DNA of 64,000 nt, from NCBI GenBank assembly GCA_039090855.1, contig CM077005.1:14981921-15045920 (forward strand). Direction: 5' to 3'. This DNA is from Macrothele yani. Lineage: Eukaryota; Arthropoda; Arachnida; Araneae; Macrothelidae. The notes beneath the pieces were generated by a model. The model saw only the letters and a program-made list of their open reading frames with translations, did not search any database and had not been told where the DNA came from. Positions 52,592-63,664 of the stretch are shown piece after piece; the first letter of the stretch is position 1; every line of letters starts with the position of its first letter. Made by a program: the position numbers and the translations under genes.

Positions 52592-55005
52592 TATGTCATT
52601 GCGGAGATGAGACAGTAGCAGATTTAGAGGCCCATCTTAGGGGGGGGGGGAGTGCGATGCAAGGAATGCCAGAAAGGAGCTGCCCCTTCCTGGCATGGCA
52701 AAGTTTCTGTAATTTTCTATTAATTTTTGTTCTAAATTTAATGGATTTTTTTTTCCAAATTTAATGTGATTGGTTAAAATTGCGAACCCGAACTGAAAAA
52801 CCAGCACTATTTTCGTTCAATTGCCCGATTTTCGAGAAAAACAACTTGATGCTTTTTAAATCTCACGTCTGAAAAACAAAACGTTTAAAATAAAGTTTGA
52901 TCCTTTCTGTTCAGATAGGTAAATTTAATAGAAAAGCATCCAGCTTGGAAATTTGCTATCAGTTTTTGTTTATGGCACTTCGCTTGACACTCACACTATC
53001 TCACACACACTTCAAATCCTACCACATACGGTGACTTTCCCTGCTCTCAATTACTAATGATGCCAAACAATACTAAAAAAAAAAAAAAAAACAGAACAAA
53101 GCTCGCCCATTGTTTTTCATGATCAGCCAAAATCTCTTTTCATTTCCACCCTCATCTGTTTCTGTTTTTGATCCTCTAGTTCTTTGTTTTTAGCACGTCT
53201 TTTGTAAAAAAAAGGTCGTGCTTATGTTATCGGTTTGTCCATCCTTCTGTTTGTCCGTCCGTCTGTCTGTGGACACCATACCTCTGCAACTATTAGCCCG
53301 ATTTGAAAAATTATTTTTGCATTGGGAAGCTCAAAATATGAGAATGACGATCCTTTATTTCGTTTTTCTTTTTTTTTTTTTTTTACGATATACATTTTCG
53401 CCGCTAGAGGGCGTAAATGCAAATGATATCGAATTCAAAATACATTTTATTCCATATATTTGCTTCTAAACATCCGATTGAAAAAAATATTTTACCATTC
53501 TGATCCATAGCTTAGACGAACTTCTTGACAAAGCATTTCAATGGTTGTCCGCCTATCTTCAAGGATTAACATCTCCACTTTGGTCACAACTGTCTGGTCA
53601 CCTGTCAAAGATGGCCGTTCGGACCTTGGTTCGTGAAAAATGATCACATGACCACTTTGAAAATTTCTTTTCCACGGTCACGTATGCTGGACACTTATTT
53701 TCATGTACATTTAACATTTCTTGATGGATTTTTTTAGCTGACTTTCCTTGGAGATGAAGGAACTTGATCACACTGCGAAATTACACTTTCTCCATGATCA
53801 TGGAATTCTTAATTCCTGAAAAAAAAAACGGGTTTGGTAAATAGTACTTATGTTGTACAGTATACTGAATGTATATGTAACAAAATTAAACAAAAATGGT
53901 TTCCGTAGTTTAATAATTTTGGGTGATTGTACGAACTTTTTGATACCTCCTCGTACCAGCTGATGTTTAAGAAAGAAATCATGATATTGATATCTATGAA
54001 AAATATAGAAATATATATTTGTCCACGTCAGCGCAGTATTATGGCATTTTCATAGCCCAAAGTGACATTCTGAGGGCGCAAGAGCACCATAGCAATTAGT
54101 TCATTTCGTGTCCTGAACTCCCATGAGAAGATACGTCATTCCTGGAATGCCACAATAAGTAGTCAAGTGTTTCCAGAAGTAATTAAAAACACATTACGAA
54201 TTTAACCGTTATTTGTACACCGAGTAATAATCCCAGCAATGCAATATGTGAATTAAAAAAACTATCCACGAGTAAGTAAACAAGTACGTTAATATTTGCA
54301 GTTCAGTAAACAAGTAATGAGGAATATGTTTCTGTAGGTTCTTAAAAATAATGAGAGGTCCCTGCATATTGAGAGTGGCGGCGAGCATCTGTTTGAACTT
54401 GGAGGACTTCCACGATTACCTTCAGAAATTAGGTCACTTGCACTTCGCTTCGTAATTCTCACTTGCGTGAACTCAAGGCCTTTCTGACTCCAATGTCATT
54501 AGATCGACGCGAATGCGAAACAAAAGAATTACGTTTCACTCAAAAGAAAAGAAAGGCAGCAAACGATAACATTTTAAAAACAGTGTTCGAGGTACTTGTA
54601 AATGGAGATATCAAAGTTTTAATATTGTGAGACGGCTATCATTAAATTAACGCTGATGCAGAACGTACAGAACACGTGTTCTGAAGATTAAGGGGGGGAC
54701 TCCGGTTTAAAATCCTTTACAGTATTGCGAAACTGTCAGAAAATTCCATGAAGATGTCATTTTCACTTCCCTTCCTTAATGTTAACTCAGGATCTTTGCA
54801 TTTCTTCTATAATTATATAACTAAATCTTTAAAAGTCGTCTGATTCTTGGTTCCTCGTCCGCGCATTTTAGGCAGTATTCTCGAATAGACTTCTTGAAGT
54901 TTAACATCCGAAAAGAAAAGGAAGTTGACACTGAATTCGGGTGTATAATGAGTTCGTCTTGTGAATAATTTCCTGCAGAGTTTTTTTTTTTCAAAGCAGA
55001 ACATA
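52592..55005. other. long spacer with low-complexity pieces
   Basis: About 2.4 kb without recognised coding sequence. There is a G10 run at about 52640-52651 and A or T runs at 53074-53091 and 53371-53386. The text tgtttgtccgtccgtctgtc (53247-53266) then tgtggacacc is a tgtc-rich motif often seen in arthropod repeats. A T-rich 53420-53470 segment follows. I see no paired inverted repeats or arrays. Confidence 0.4.
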
Positions 55006-55167
55006 CAGGGTTATTACAAATGAAACTGACAGTTGCAACATTCTATAAAACCAAAACTATTTAAGATATTGACGCGCACCGTTCTATCACCAGTAGTAAC
55101 GATTTTATCATATAGATGGCGCCACTAAGATTGTACGTTTTTGCCGTCACGTGGCCAGTCCGACAAG

Positions 55168-55226
55168 ATGGCCGCAAATGCTGTGGGGAAGGCGTTGCCG
55201 TGCTTGAATCTAGCGAAACGAATTCT
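55168..55226 (+). pseudogene. mariner-type transposase, first exon-like piece
   Basis: Reads MAANAVGKALPCLNLAK, matching the start of arthropod transposases whose next residues are (T)NSVT.VQ..F. Those residues are encoded immediately after the insertion, at 57373. One A is missing at the junction, giving a frameshift. Confidence 0.7.
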
Positions 55227-56039
55227 AATACAAGTTTGAAGTTGTGATTCCTTCTATTGGTGTGAATTATGACGAGATTGGTAAGTCAAATAACATCCGA
55301 AAACTTGAAAAATTTCGTAGCCCCGGAGCGCGAATAGAACCCGAGTCTCCCAGTTTGCGCCCGAGTGTGCTAGCCATTACACCACCCAGAACTACCAAGT
55401 CCCAAGTTTCCGAGTAATTTGAATTTAACACATCACAGAAATCGCCAGGCGAAGCAACGTCATTCATATTTAGAGAATCTGGCGAGGGAGACGCGAATTC
55501 GATATCCGCTCGAAGACGATTAAAAATTTTCAAGTTTTCAGATATTATTTGACCTACCACTCTCGTCATGAGTGGCGTAGGAACGCTTTTGATTTAGGGG
55601 GTACAAGCTCATGAACCTTACATCTCAAGGATTAAGCCATCTATGGATGACCTCCTCCGAATTTTTTTTTTTTTTTTTTTTTTTTTTGGGCGGTTAGTAT
55701 ATTAGAGTTTTTATAAAATACGTATACTGATCAGGAATTCATCCGAATGAACATTGTTATCATATTATTATTAATTATTACCATTATTATTTTTATTGCA
55801 GACAAAAAGTTCGCATTATTAATTTCTTATCAGAAAATGAATGGAGAAGATTTTTTTGTGTGTGTGTGTTCTCTCTTTTTAATTTTTGTACTTTTTTTTT
55901 TTTCGTTAAAATATTGAGCAGGGACAAGTCAACATTAGGATGAATTTCTGTCAGCAGAGTTTGGATAAGAGGGATTTCTCAGGAAATGTTGTATAACTCT
56001 TTACAAGAACGAATTAAATTTCTTATCCCTTTTGTTTAC

Positions 56040-56550
56040 AAATTTTGAAGATGACAATCCGATTTTCGGCGTACATGTGACAGGGATGGTAAGTCAGATA
56101 ATGTCCGAAAACTTGAAAATTTTCATCGTCCTGGAGCGGGACTCGAACCCGCGTCTTCCAGATAGCGCCCTGGTATTCTGACCACTACACCACCGAGAAC
56201 GACCAAGTTTCAAGTTTCCGATTAATTTGAATATAACCATCACAGGATTCGCTAGTCGAAGCAACCGGCATTCATGATTAGCGAATCTGGAGGTTAAGAA
56301 TCCTATTCCGTGATTGCCCGGAATAGCAGATAAATCAAGAAAGAAATACGGAATTACACCATATAATACAAATTTTGAAGATGACAATCCGATTTTTTAG
56401 ACGCGGGTTCAAGTCCCGCTCCAGGACGATGAAAATTTTCAAGTTTTCGGATATTATCTGACTTACCATCCCTGTCACATTTACGCCAAAAATCGGATTG
56501 TCATCTTCAAAATTTGTATTATATGGTGTAATCCCGTATTTCTTTCTTGA
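56040..56550. mobile_element. foldback element with tRNA-like core (inner copy)
   Basis: 511 bp flanked by the 11-bp direct repeat cttttgtttac (56029-56039 and 56551-56561). Near-perfect inverted sequence joins 56335-56395 and 56470-56550 (tcaagaaagaaatacgg and its complement at the tip, then attacaccatataatacaaa). A second inverted match joins the left end (56040-56125) to 56405-56500. Between lies the tRNA-like core at 56126-56202 and a spacer shared with the outer copy (ccaagtttcaagtttccgat). Confidence 0.82.
56126..56202 (-). other. tRNA-like sequence (SINE-type head)
   Basis: The minus strand can form most of a cloverleaf. Acceptor arm tcgttct pairs with aggacga. T arm gcggg(ttcgagt)cccgc is perfect. 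The D region is ggtggtgtagtggtcagaat, an A box. The B box is GGTTCGAGTCC. The anticodon stem ccag/ctgg is weaker and the loop size is irregular (about 8), so no confident anticodon can be assigned. Its place inside a repeated foldback element and the second degenerate copy at 55318 argue for a tRNA-derived repeat and not a working tRNA gene. Confidence 0.7.
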
Positions 56551-57359
56551 CTTTTGTTTACGTTAATAAAGTAAAACCGCAGTAAGATAAAAACTGCTCT
56601 ACCCGCGAAGATAATACCATTAAAGCATTACGAAGTCTATTTTAAAAACTTTGAACGATACATAGGCTGACAATTGATGTAAAAAGCACATTGGTCTGGT
56701 GCAAAGCTAAATGATATTGGAAATATCGAGGAATTGGAATTCTATGAGTGGTATGTGAAATCCGTAATGCACTTGTTGTATTGCTACAGATCTTAAAACA
56801 GAAAACAATTTTGGTGCTGGGGTTGTGGGCGCTGAAATGTCCACTTGTGCATTAATTTTTTTAAAGTGCAAAAAAGACGACCTGATCAAGATGCATGGAA
56901 TTTTAAGAGAAAAGAAACACTGATCACAAGTATGTTATCAAGCCCTAGCCCTGCCATATGCTGTTTGAAGTTATTAACAAAAACCTCGCACTCGTCGTTT
57001 CCCTGCAGAACTAATTTGCTGAAGTTTCCCAGATGGTTGGCCAGTTTTTGGTGGATGAAAAGCCTCCCACTACAAGCTTCGGATATAAAAAACTAGATGA
57101 CCCGTGATATTTCTTTGAAAAAAAGAGAATAAAAAACAACTAAGTAGCATATAAATTTTACAGTTCACTCTTTATGAATGATTGGTTTGTGTTTGCTCAT
57201 ATCTGGGGGTACAGTAGATATTAATGCACCCCTCTCCAAAATTGGGGGGATACATTGTACCCTGTACCCCCCGTTCCTACGCCACTGCTCGTCATAATTT
57301 ACACCAAGAGACGGAATCACAACTTTAAATTTGTATTGCATACTGGTGTAATCCTGTAT

Positions 57360-58140
57360 TTCATGGAAACGAATTCTGTTACTGCTGTGCAACAGTTTCA
57401 GAACATCTTTCAAGAAATCATCGCCGAATAGACAATCCATCTGCGACTGGCACAAGAAATCTGAAACAACAGGATGCTCGTGTAAAGGTAAAAGTTCAGA
57501 GAAACCACGTGTATCTGATGAACAAGTGGAGCGATTTTGTGCCATTCACCAACGCAGCCCAAGGAAATCCACCACGATAGCGGGTCGGGAGTTAAAAATT
57601 CCACAACCCACTGTTTGGAAAATTTTGAGAAAGCTGCTGAAAATGACCCCTTACAAACTGCAGTTATTGAAGCGTCTAAGTGATAATGACAGAACTGCAC
57701 GTCGCCCTTTCTGTAGAGAAATGCAGGAGCATTTTGATGAAGATGATTTTTAGTGAGTGTCTAATTTTCAGCGACGCATCGACATACCACGTAAGTGGGA
57801 AAGTTAAGAAACACATCGTTCGCATATGGGATACTGAAAAATCCTAGAACAACAGTGGAGCATGTGCGGGATTCTTTAAAGGTTAAGTTGCTCTGTGCTA
57901 TATCCCGTAAAAAAGTGTACGACACCTTTCTTTTTCCAAGAAAACACTAAAAAGGGAAACTCTTATCTCTATATGCTATTTATTTGGTTGATACTTCAAC
58001 TGCACGAAGTGATAACTTCATTTTCCAACAGGATGGAGCACTACCCCACTAGCGTCGGAAACTACCTGGATGAAAATCTCCCACAGCGCTGGATTGGCCG
58101 CGCAACAAGCGACATGATGTCACTTACATGTTAACCACCC
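57360..58140 (+). pseudogene. mariner-type transposase with HTH (DUF4817-like)
   Basis: The reading runs NSVTAVQQF, RQSICDWHKKSETTGCSCKG, KSSEKPRVSDEQVERFCAIH, RSPRKSTTIAGRELKIPQPT, VWKILRKLLKMTPYKLQLLK and CREMQEHFDEDDF. This is the N-terminal HTH and linker of the arthropod transposases often annotated with DUF4817. LIFSDASTYHVSGKVKKHIV follows (first Asp kept, following Glu changed to Ala), then FIFQQDGALPH (second Asp kept). The last readable part is ISHSAGL-type sequence near 58085. The third Asp region (PRSPDLTP) is missing. Confidence 0.85.
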
Positions 58141-58218
58141 ACAAAGTCCACCTAATAGAAAAATTGCGCATTATTTAAAATGCACAATGTGAATAGTGTT
58201 CATCATATTGAATGGAAT

Positions 58219-58277
58219 ATAAAACCATGGTGTAGAGGATTTTCGTCATATGAAAATCCTCTACACTATGGTTTTAT
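58219..58277 (+). repeat. 26-bp near-perfect hairpin
   Basis: Arm ataaaaccatggtgtagagg then attttc (58219-58244) and arm gaaaatcctctacactatgg then ttttat (58252-58277) pair completely except for one G:T, around the 7-base loop gtcatat. It could be a tiny foldback element, or a precursor-like RNA hairpin if transcribed. No flanking promoter evidence is visible. Confidence 0.85.
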
Positions 58278-58379
58278 TTTAAATTGTTATATTGGGTTTC
58301 ATTCAGAACTCTACCTTTGGAGAAAGCCCCGAAACCGTTTTCTTAGAGCGTGAGCTTTGTACAATTATTCTTTTGTACA

Positions 58380-58476
58380 AAAGCAACGGACTATCAATGT
58401 AAACCTAGGCCTAACCTCCGAACAACGGTCACTTTTTCCCAGTTCGAGTAGCGACCGTTATTCGAAGATTTCACTG
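58380..58476 (-). mobile_element. pogo/Tigger-type terminus
   Basis: Read in reverse from TA at 58477-58478: cagtgaaatcttcgaataac then ggtcgctactcgaactggg. This matches the pattern of Tigger/pogo ends (compare cagtgaaacctcgattttac at 25594). The partner end is not found nearby, so only one terminus is supported. Confidence 0.55.
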
Positions 58477-58564
58477 TATAAGTTCAGCTTTGTTTTCTGA
58501 TAATCATACCCTTTATTTCGTAGCAGCACTTCTTATGTGCAATACAATACTTCAAATGATCCCC

Positions 58565-58745
58565 TAGTCTAAAGCACGAACTTCTGATTTTTCACACTGC
58601 TGGAGCATGGTTCGAATCTCGAAGCAAGACATAAATGTTTTTCTCCTTTTGTCGCTCGTTCTTCTATCTCTTGCTTAAAACAAGTGGCTCTAAATTGGGG
58701 ATGGGCAAATCATTAGAGCGTTAGATACTTATCGGGATTGTTAAA
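58565..58745 (+). mobile_element. SINE family A, degraded
   Basis: The segment has tctaaagcacgaacttctga (A-box half), the B-box-like GGTTCGAATCT, body text ggctctaaattggggatggg, and a tail gggattgttaaacccc. The order equals that of the family, with many substitutions. Confidence 0.65.
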
Positions 58746-59140
58746 CCCCAAAACTAAAAAGTCTGATAAAAATAAAAAAAAATAAAAAAAAAAATACAGG
58801 TAGGCTCAGTTCTGATTGAGCCGTCAGTTTTGAATGTAGGACTACGAGTTGCAGATTGGAGAGTTAAAATGAGCTAGTCGATTATGGTTTCAAAGCGTTT
58901 ATTTAATTTGTTATAGCTAACACAGGTTTATGATATGAAAAGTAGCTTACATAACTTTTACAAATAATACTGGATGCATTGCGAACACAAAGCAAATCGA
59001 TGCACGAATTACCCAACCTGGTGCTCTGTCTTCTTGAGCTTCTTACATTCCTCATCACTTGCTGTTGCCTCTCGTTTTGATTTTCTCCACTTTTGCTTGC
59101 GTTCATTCTGCGAATTCCGCGGCATTGTCGAACATGTTAA

Positions 59141-59450
59141 CCCGTTCACACGAAAACAATTTTTAAAATTTTTTGCTTAAACCACTGCGATATGTTCTTT
59201 ATATATTTCAATAGATCTTGTCGAGAGCTTTAAAACGATACCACGCACAGTCGTGTTGCACTCACGGTTGTCCAGATAAACCGCCATATTGTCAAAAGGG
59301 TTCACCGGTTCACAAGAAAACAATTTTTGAAGTGTTCAGTTCAAACCACTGCGAATGTTCTTCATATATTTGAATAGACCTCGTCGAGAGTTTTAAAACG
59401 ATACTATTCACAGTCGTGTTGCGCTCTCGGCTGCCGAGATTGACTGAGTT
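59141..59450 (+). repeat. 165-bp direct dimer
   Basis: Two adjacent units share ggttcacacgaaaacaattt-like starts (59143 and 59307), aaaccactgcgatatgttct, gtcgagagctttaaaacgat and cacagtcgtgttgc. They are about 85 percent identical. No gene recognised. Confidence 0.85.
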
Positions 59451-61466
59451 AAACGCGGCGGCACCCCCAGAAATATTGCATCATCTCCCCCGCGGACAGG
59501 GAGGGAGGCGAGCGTTGAGCCCAAAATGTATTGCAAAGTACGCAAATCGGACTAAACGCTGTTTACGAATACGCTAACACGATTAGTGTGCGGCACGTAT
59601 TTTTAACGCCATAATGATTTCAGTTAGGACCTATTTTTGTCGCAGGCGGTCGTCTCATACTATCCGCGGAGTTAGACGTAGTCCTACGTCAAAAAAGAGG
59701 TGAGAGTGAAAGAGTTGTAGTTAAGTGGAAGACAGAGCACAAAGGTGAGATTTACACTGACAAAGAGGGACACACTCTTTTCTCTGGATTATGTAACAGG
59801 CCGATAAAAAAATTGTGAGAGAAAGGCATGCACATACACACAAGTTGATAGGAAGAACGCGAGAGAAATACAGATAAATGTGAGAGACGGAAAGGGAGAT
59901 ATTTATGAATGAAACGAAAGAGAGAAATAGAGACAGAGCGAAAGAGGATGAGAGAGGGCAGAGAAGTAGAGAGAGATAAAGAGAGAATCAGACGGATATT
60001 AGCACACTGTGGGAGATAGCAAAAGTGCGACAAGCAGACATACGGAGCGAGAAGTAGAAGGAAATTGATAGAGATACACAAACTGATAGAACAGAAACAA
60101 AAACCAGATAAAGGGACAAAATGATAAAATTACAGACGTACTAACAGAAAGAGTGCAAGAGAAAAAAGTGAAGAGACTGAGGGAGAAAAAAAATCAATCA
60201 ATAGAAAAAAAAAAGAGAAAGGTAATTCTGTGTGATATACAAACAAAAGTGTTGAAACAATTGTTCTAGTGTTGGCAACTCTCGTTCTTGAGCTCACTTT
60301 ATTTTTATTCCCAATCTTTTATTACAGAGGAATTACTTTCGTTTCATATTTTTTCGGAGTTTCTTTATTTCGAAAAAGAAAGTTTTTTTTTCTTTTATTA
60401 TTCATTTCCTTCTTTTTCGTGGGAGAAATATAAGTTGCGCCAAAAGATTTATTCTTCCAAAAGTAGATTATCGACTTGGTGCAAAACGTTCCAAGATTAA
60501 CCAATTGATCCTGACTTGTGTATATTATAGCAAAACACACTATTGAAGTGTTTGTATGAAAGCGATGCTTCAGCTCTTTTTTCTCCTCGGTGGAAATGAT
60601 TAAATCCTCCCGTCTACTCTCCCTCCTAGCTCATAAGAGAAAGTCCCCCCACAACATCGTATCGAAATGACGTTCTTGCTTTTCATCCCGTATCCATCTA
60701 AAGGAGCCTTCCTCTTTCGATCCATGTTAACAACAGGCAAAAGGATCTGTGTTATAACCAAAGGGGACTTAGTTTGAAAGGGAACAGATTACTCTTGAGC
60801 CTTGTTTTTTAAATCCCTAGAATACCGCTCTCCCCATGTGGCGTTTACTAGTCGCGTAGAACCATGAGGTCCGTTTCATTTCACAGTTGTATTCCCGGTC
60901 CATTGGCTTGGATGAACTGGGGGATGAATTGACGGAAACTTGACGCTGGTTTAGCAGAATTCAGGAACGCCTACGTGTTGGTGCGGAGGATTTGCGGCAA
61001 GGTTGACGGTCTCCTGGGACAGCGCTATATTGGATCTCTACAAATTGAAACACAGCGCTCTCTCGCTCTCTTTCTTTTCTCTTCGTCTTCTCCTCTCCCT
61101 CCCTGCCTCTCACCCGCTCTCTTTTTCCTGCGGCCTGTAAAGATAGCTGGTGGTGAAAGAGGAATGCTGGATTTGTGTGTTCGCGTAAGGACGTGAAAAT
61201 CCCAAAAGCTGCATAACACCGATTCGACAAATATTATCGCGAAGTTGCGTAGTAACATCAAAAAGTTTAAGAGATTCGCTCAACGCTTTGACGTGTGCGC
61301 GACTGATGGACATTTGTTGATTTTATCTACTTAGCTACAAATGAAGATGGACGGAAAAGGAGGAGCATGAAAAAAACACCAGCTAGGAGAAGCGGAAAAC
61401 GTGCTGAATCCATCTTATCAATATGATGCAGCAGCCTTTTTCCACGTAGCTCATCTTCATACCACT
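59451..61466. other. purine-rich and mixed spacer
   Basis: 59700-60230 is strongly purine-rich (gagagagaaatagagacaga type) on the plus strand. This gives long minus frames full of L, S, F that are not genes. 60550-61460 contains pyrimidine-rich runs and several frames (60961-61261) biased to E, R, K by gagaga sequence. Nothing can be supported as coding. Confidence 0.5.
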
Positions 61467-61524
61467 CTTCCTCTCTCTCCCTCTCTGTCCCTCTCTCTCT
61501 CTCTCTCTTACAAACACACACACA

Positions 61525-61551
<27 letters not shown>
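61467..61551 (+). repeat. (CT)n with (CA)n microsatellite
   Basis: Compound simple repeat: tctctctc tracts around acaaacacacacacac. It generates artefact frames on both strands. Confidence 0.95.
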
Positions 61552-61555
<4 letters not shown>

Positions 61556-61674
61556 TCCTTTGTTGAATATTTCCATGCTCTCACTTACCGAATGCAAATT
61601 GCTCTAAGGTAGCTTATCAGCTTTTCCTTTCAATCCGTGAAAAGTGAAGAAATATTGTTTTTCCTTTCTTCCTA

Positions 61675-61677
<3 letters not shown>

Positions 61678-61707
<30 letters not shown>
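61678..61707 (+). repeat. poly-T tract of about 29
   Basis: Uninterrupted T run followed by gtttatttatttgttaag. It may be the A tail of a minus-strand retroposed sequence, but no body is recognised. Confidence 0.8.
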
Positions 61708-61708
<1 letters not shown>

Positions 61709-62895
61709 TTTATTTATTTGTTAAGGGTGAAGCATCTTGCTTACTAAGGAACCCAAAGAATAAATGGCCTGCACTCTCGAATATAGACAGAATGCGCCAA
61801 AAGATTCTTCACAAAGGAGAAATACGTCTTATACAATATGCGATCCTATTCATGGCGGACGTACTCAAAAGAAATTGATTGATGAAATTATGTGTTATCA
61901 GTTCCACCAGAATCGGAGCTACTGTACATACACTTCAAGGCAAACGAAGTTGTGAAAATGTTTTGTACAGCAAATTTTAGAATTCCAGGACGATTTTTTT
62001 GGCTCAGATTTTTTTCCATTTTTCCTAATGCAGAATTTTTCAGCAAACTGAGGCAAATGCGCTTTTGTATGTGTTCTAATATCTTTGTTTCTGCACTGGA
62101 ATTCTTTTGTTCAATTGTGCATGAATTACAGATAACTTTTTAAATTTCCCTGAACAATTCTTTTTTTAGATGGTATGATATGCTTTTCTACCATTTTATA
62201 ATTTTCTGTGTTTGCAGAAGACTAACAGCAGACGATATTGTAGATCGTTTTGTTTTAACGTATCTGTTTCTGCGCATGCTTCTAGCGTCAGTCTGTCTTC
62301 TTTGTGTTACTCTGCAGATATCTCTCAGTCAGATGTCAAAATTTCATTTTCCCACTGAAGGGAACTGAACCTAAGGATGGCAAACAGTAAACTTTTGCAA
62401 TGCAGAATGATGACCTCACCCACCCACCCACCCTCAAGTTGAAATGAGCATATTTTTTGACGTACATATTTTTGACGTTTTTTTATTAAATGAGCATATT
62501 TTTTGACGTAGAGTCTTTCTCCTCGCTGGGTAGGGGTTACATCAAGAGCACGGATGCAGGAAAAACATGTCACACTTTGAACACTTATATCTTGAAAACT
62601 AATAATCGTAGAGTAATAAATAATACACCATTAAATAGTTTATATAGTCACATTTATAACAAAACAAGTTTAAACCCTCCACCTCGTAACCCTTCGATAC
62701 AGTAGCGTTAGAAAGTTAAGCTAAATTTCGCGTGCTTTTGTTTCGTCGCATGCAGTTTTAAGGTTGATAACTAGTGAATAGATAATGATAGCGATGGCAT
62801 CAGCTCCACATTCTGTAGCTGACGGTCAGAGATAACGGACGCGTGTGATAAACCGAAATAAAGTGTATTGAAAATTTACTTATTTATTTATTAGA
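61708..62895. other. AT-rich spacer
   Basis: No gene recognised. A 22-bp word aatgagcatattttttgacg (with ta) is repeated at 62443 and 62489 (period 46). A cccaccca run lies at 62420-62431. Confidence 0.45.
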
Positions 62896-63156
62896 ATAGA
62901 AAAACTTGATGACGAAAATTTAGAAATGCTGCGAAAATCCAAAGAAAATTGCTATAAGAACCGACGAAAGTTGAAGAAACAACTAGAAGAGAACGAGAGG
63001 AATCCGAAAAGGCCCGCTAAGTCATCAACTACAAGGTCAAAGGAATGTAAGGCGAGTCAAAAGTCCAGGTGCCAGGATGCGTTTCACACTAGTTCGACTC
63101 TATGGCTACAACCTTCCACTTCAACTGCACAAATTGAGCCTGAACAGCAAGAATAG
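62896..63156 (+). CDS. unassigned basic ORF fragment
   Basis: The frame runs LDDENLEMLRKSKENCYKNR then RKLKKQLEENERNPKRPA and STTRSKECKASQKSRC, ending PSTSTAQIEPEQQE at a stop. It is charged and likely coiled-coil in its first 35 residues. Composition is more protein-like than nearby AT-rich DNA. The preceding ttacttatttatttattag could act as a splice acceptor. I do not recognise a family. It may be an exon of a host or transposon gene that continues into the repeat ORF after a frameshift. Confidence 0.3.
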   Translation: MEKLDDENLEMLRKSKENCYKNRRKLKKQLEENERNPKRPAKSSTTRSKECKASQKSRCQDAFHTSSTLWLQPSTSTAQIEPEQQE

Positions 63157-63205
63157 ATGGAGGTTGAAGTCATCGATTCCAATTGTCACACCGAGCCTGG
63201 AATAC

Positions 63206-63600
63206 CAATGCACATCGCCAGTCTTCACAACTTCGCTCGATAATGAATGTATTGCGTCTCAAACCTTTACATCGCCATTCTTCACAACTTCGCTGGATAA
63301 TGAATGTATCACGTCTCAAACCTTTACAACGCCAGTCTTTACAACTTCGCTGGATAATGAATGTATTACGTCTCAAACCTTTACATCGCCAGTCTTCACA
63401 ACTTCGCTGGATAATGAATGCACTGCGTCTCAAACCTTTACATCGCCAGTCTTCACAACTTCGCTGGATAATGAATGTACTACGTCTCAAACCTTTACAT
63501 CGCCAGTCTTCACAACTTCGCTGGATAAAGAATGTATTACTTCTCAAACCTTTACATCGCCAGTCTTCACAATTTCGCTGGATAATGAATGTATATTTAG
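63206..63600 (+). repeat. 57-bp (19-codon) tandem repeat, seven units
   Basis: Units acatcgccagtcttcacaac then ttcgctggataatgaatgta, ttacgtctcaaacctt recur exactly every 57 bp, so the frame is maintained. In frame 2 it encodes TSPVFTTSLDNECITSQTF seven times. The enclosing frame 63077-63664 (195 codons) ends SSSSVRTCSEDVSVAVTNVAH. Two other frames are also open across the array, so openness alone is not proof of coding. The period divisible by three sets it apart from most other arrays here. Confidence 0.9.
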
Positions 63601-63664
63601 TTCTTCGAGCGTTCGTACCTGCTCGGAAGATGTCTCCGTAGCAGTCACGAACGTTGCCCACTAG

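Larger units (their letters stand above)
55570..57287. mobile_element. non-autonomous hAT element
   Basis: The left tip gagtggcgtaggaacg and the reverse of the right tip cagtggcgtaggaacg match at 15 of 16. The element is flanked by the exact 8-bp duplication ctcgtcat (55562-55569 and 57288-57295), the target-site length of hAT transposases. The interior of 1.7 kb has a T run of about 27 near 55661-55687 and a foldback element at 56040, but no recognised transposase. It interrupts the right arm of the outer foldback element. Confidence 0.88.
55227..57364. mobile_element. foldback element with tRNA-like core (outer copy)
   Basis: Flanked by the 12-bp direct repeat gaaacgaattct (55215-55226 and 57365-57376). 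Without the hAT inserted in it, the element is about 415 bp. The left tip aatacaagtttgaagttgtg and the reverse of the right end region (aatacaaatttaaagttgtg) match, and the inverted similarity continues through ttatgacgag and aaaacttgaaaa. The arms enclose a degenerate tRNA-like sequence near 55318-55395 (minus strand: ggtggtgtaatggctagcac ... cgggttctattcg). The structure is shared with 56040-56550. Confidence 0.78.
55006..58140 (+). mobile_element. mariner-type element hosting a nest of insertions
   Basis: The left end cagggttattacaaatgaaa follows TA (55004-55005). The ORF begins with atggccgcaaatgctgtggg at about 55168. The coding sequence is cut at 55226 by a 2.1-kb insertion with 12-bp target duplications and resumes at 57365-57376. 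It then runs to about 58140, where it stops before the third catalytic motif. The same family is represented by its C-terminal half at 16482-17120. Confidence 0.8.

Noticed and set aside
56126..56202. functional tRNA gene
   Set aside because: The T arm and acceptor pair well, but the anticodon arm is irregular, and the sequence is the core of a repeated foldback element with another copy nearby.
56094..56387. 97-codon minus frame
   Set aside because: It contains RGFESRSRT, the translation of the tRNA-like B box, and lies in the foldback element.
59752..61261. long frames on the minus strand (L/S/F-rich or E/R/K-rich)
   Set aside because: They result from purine-rich low-complexity DNA.
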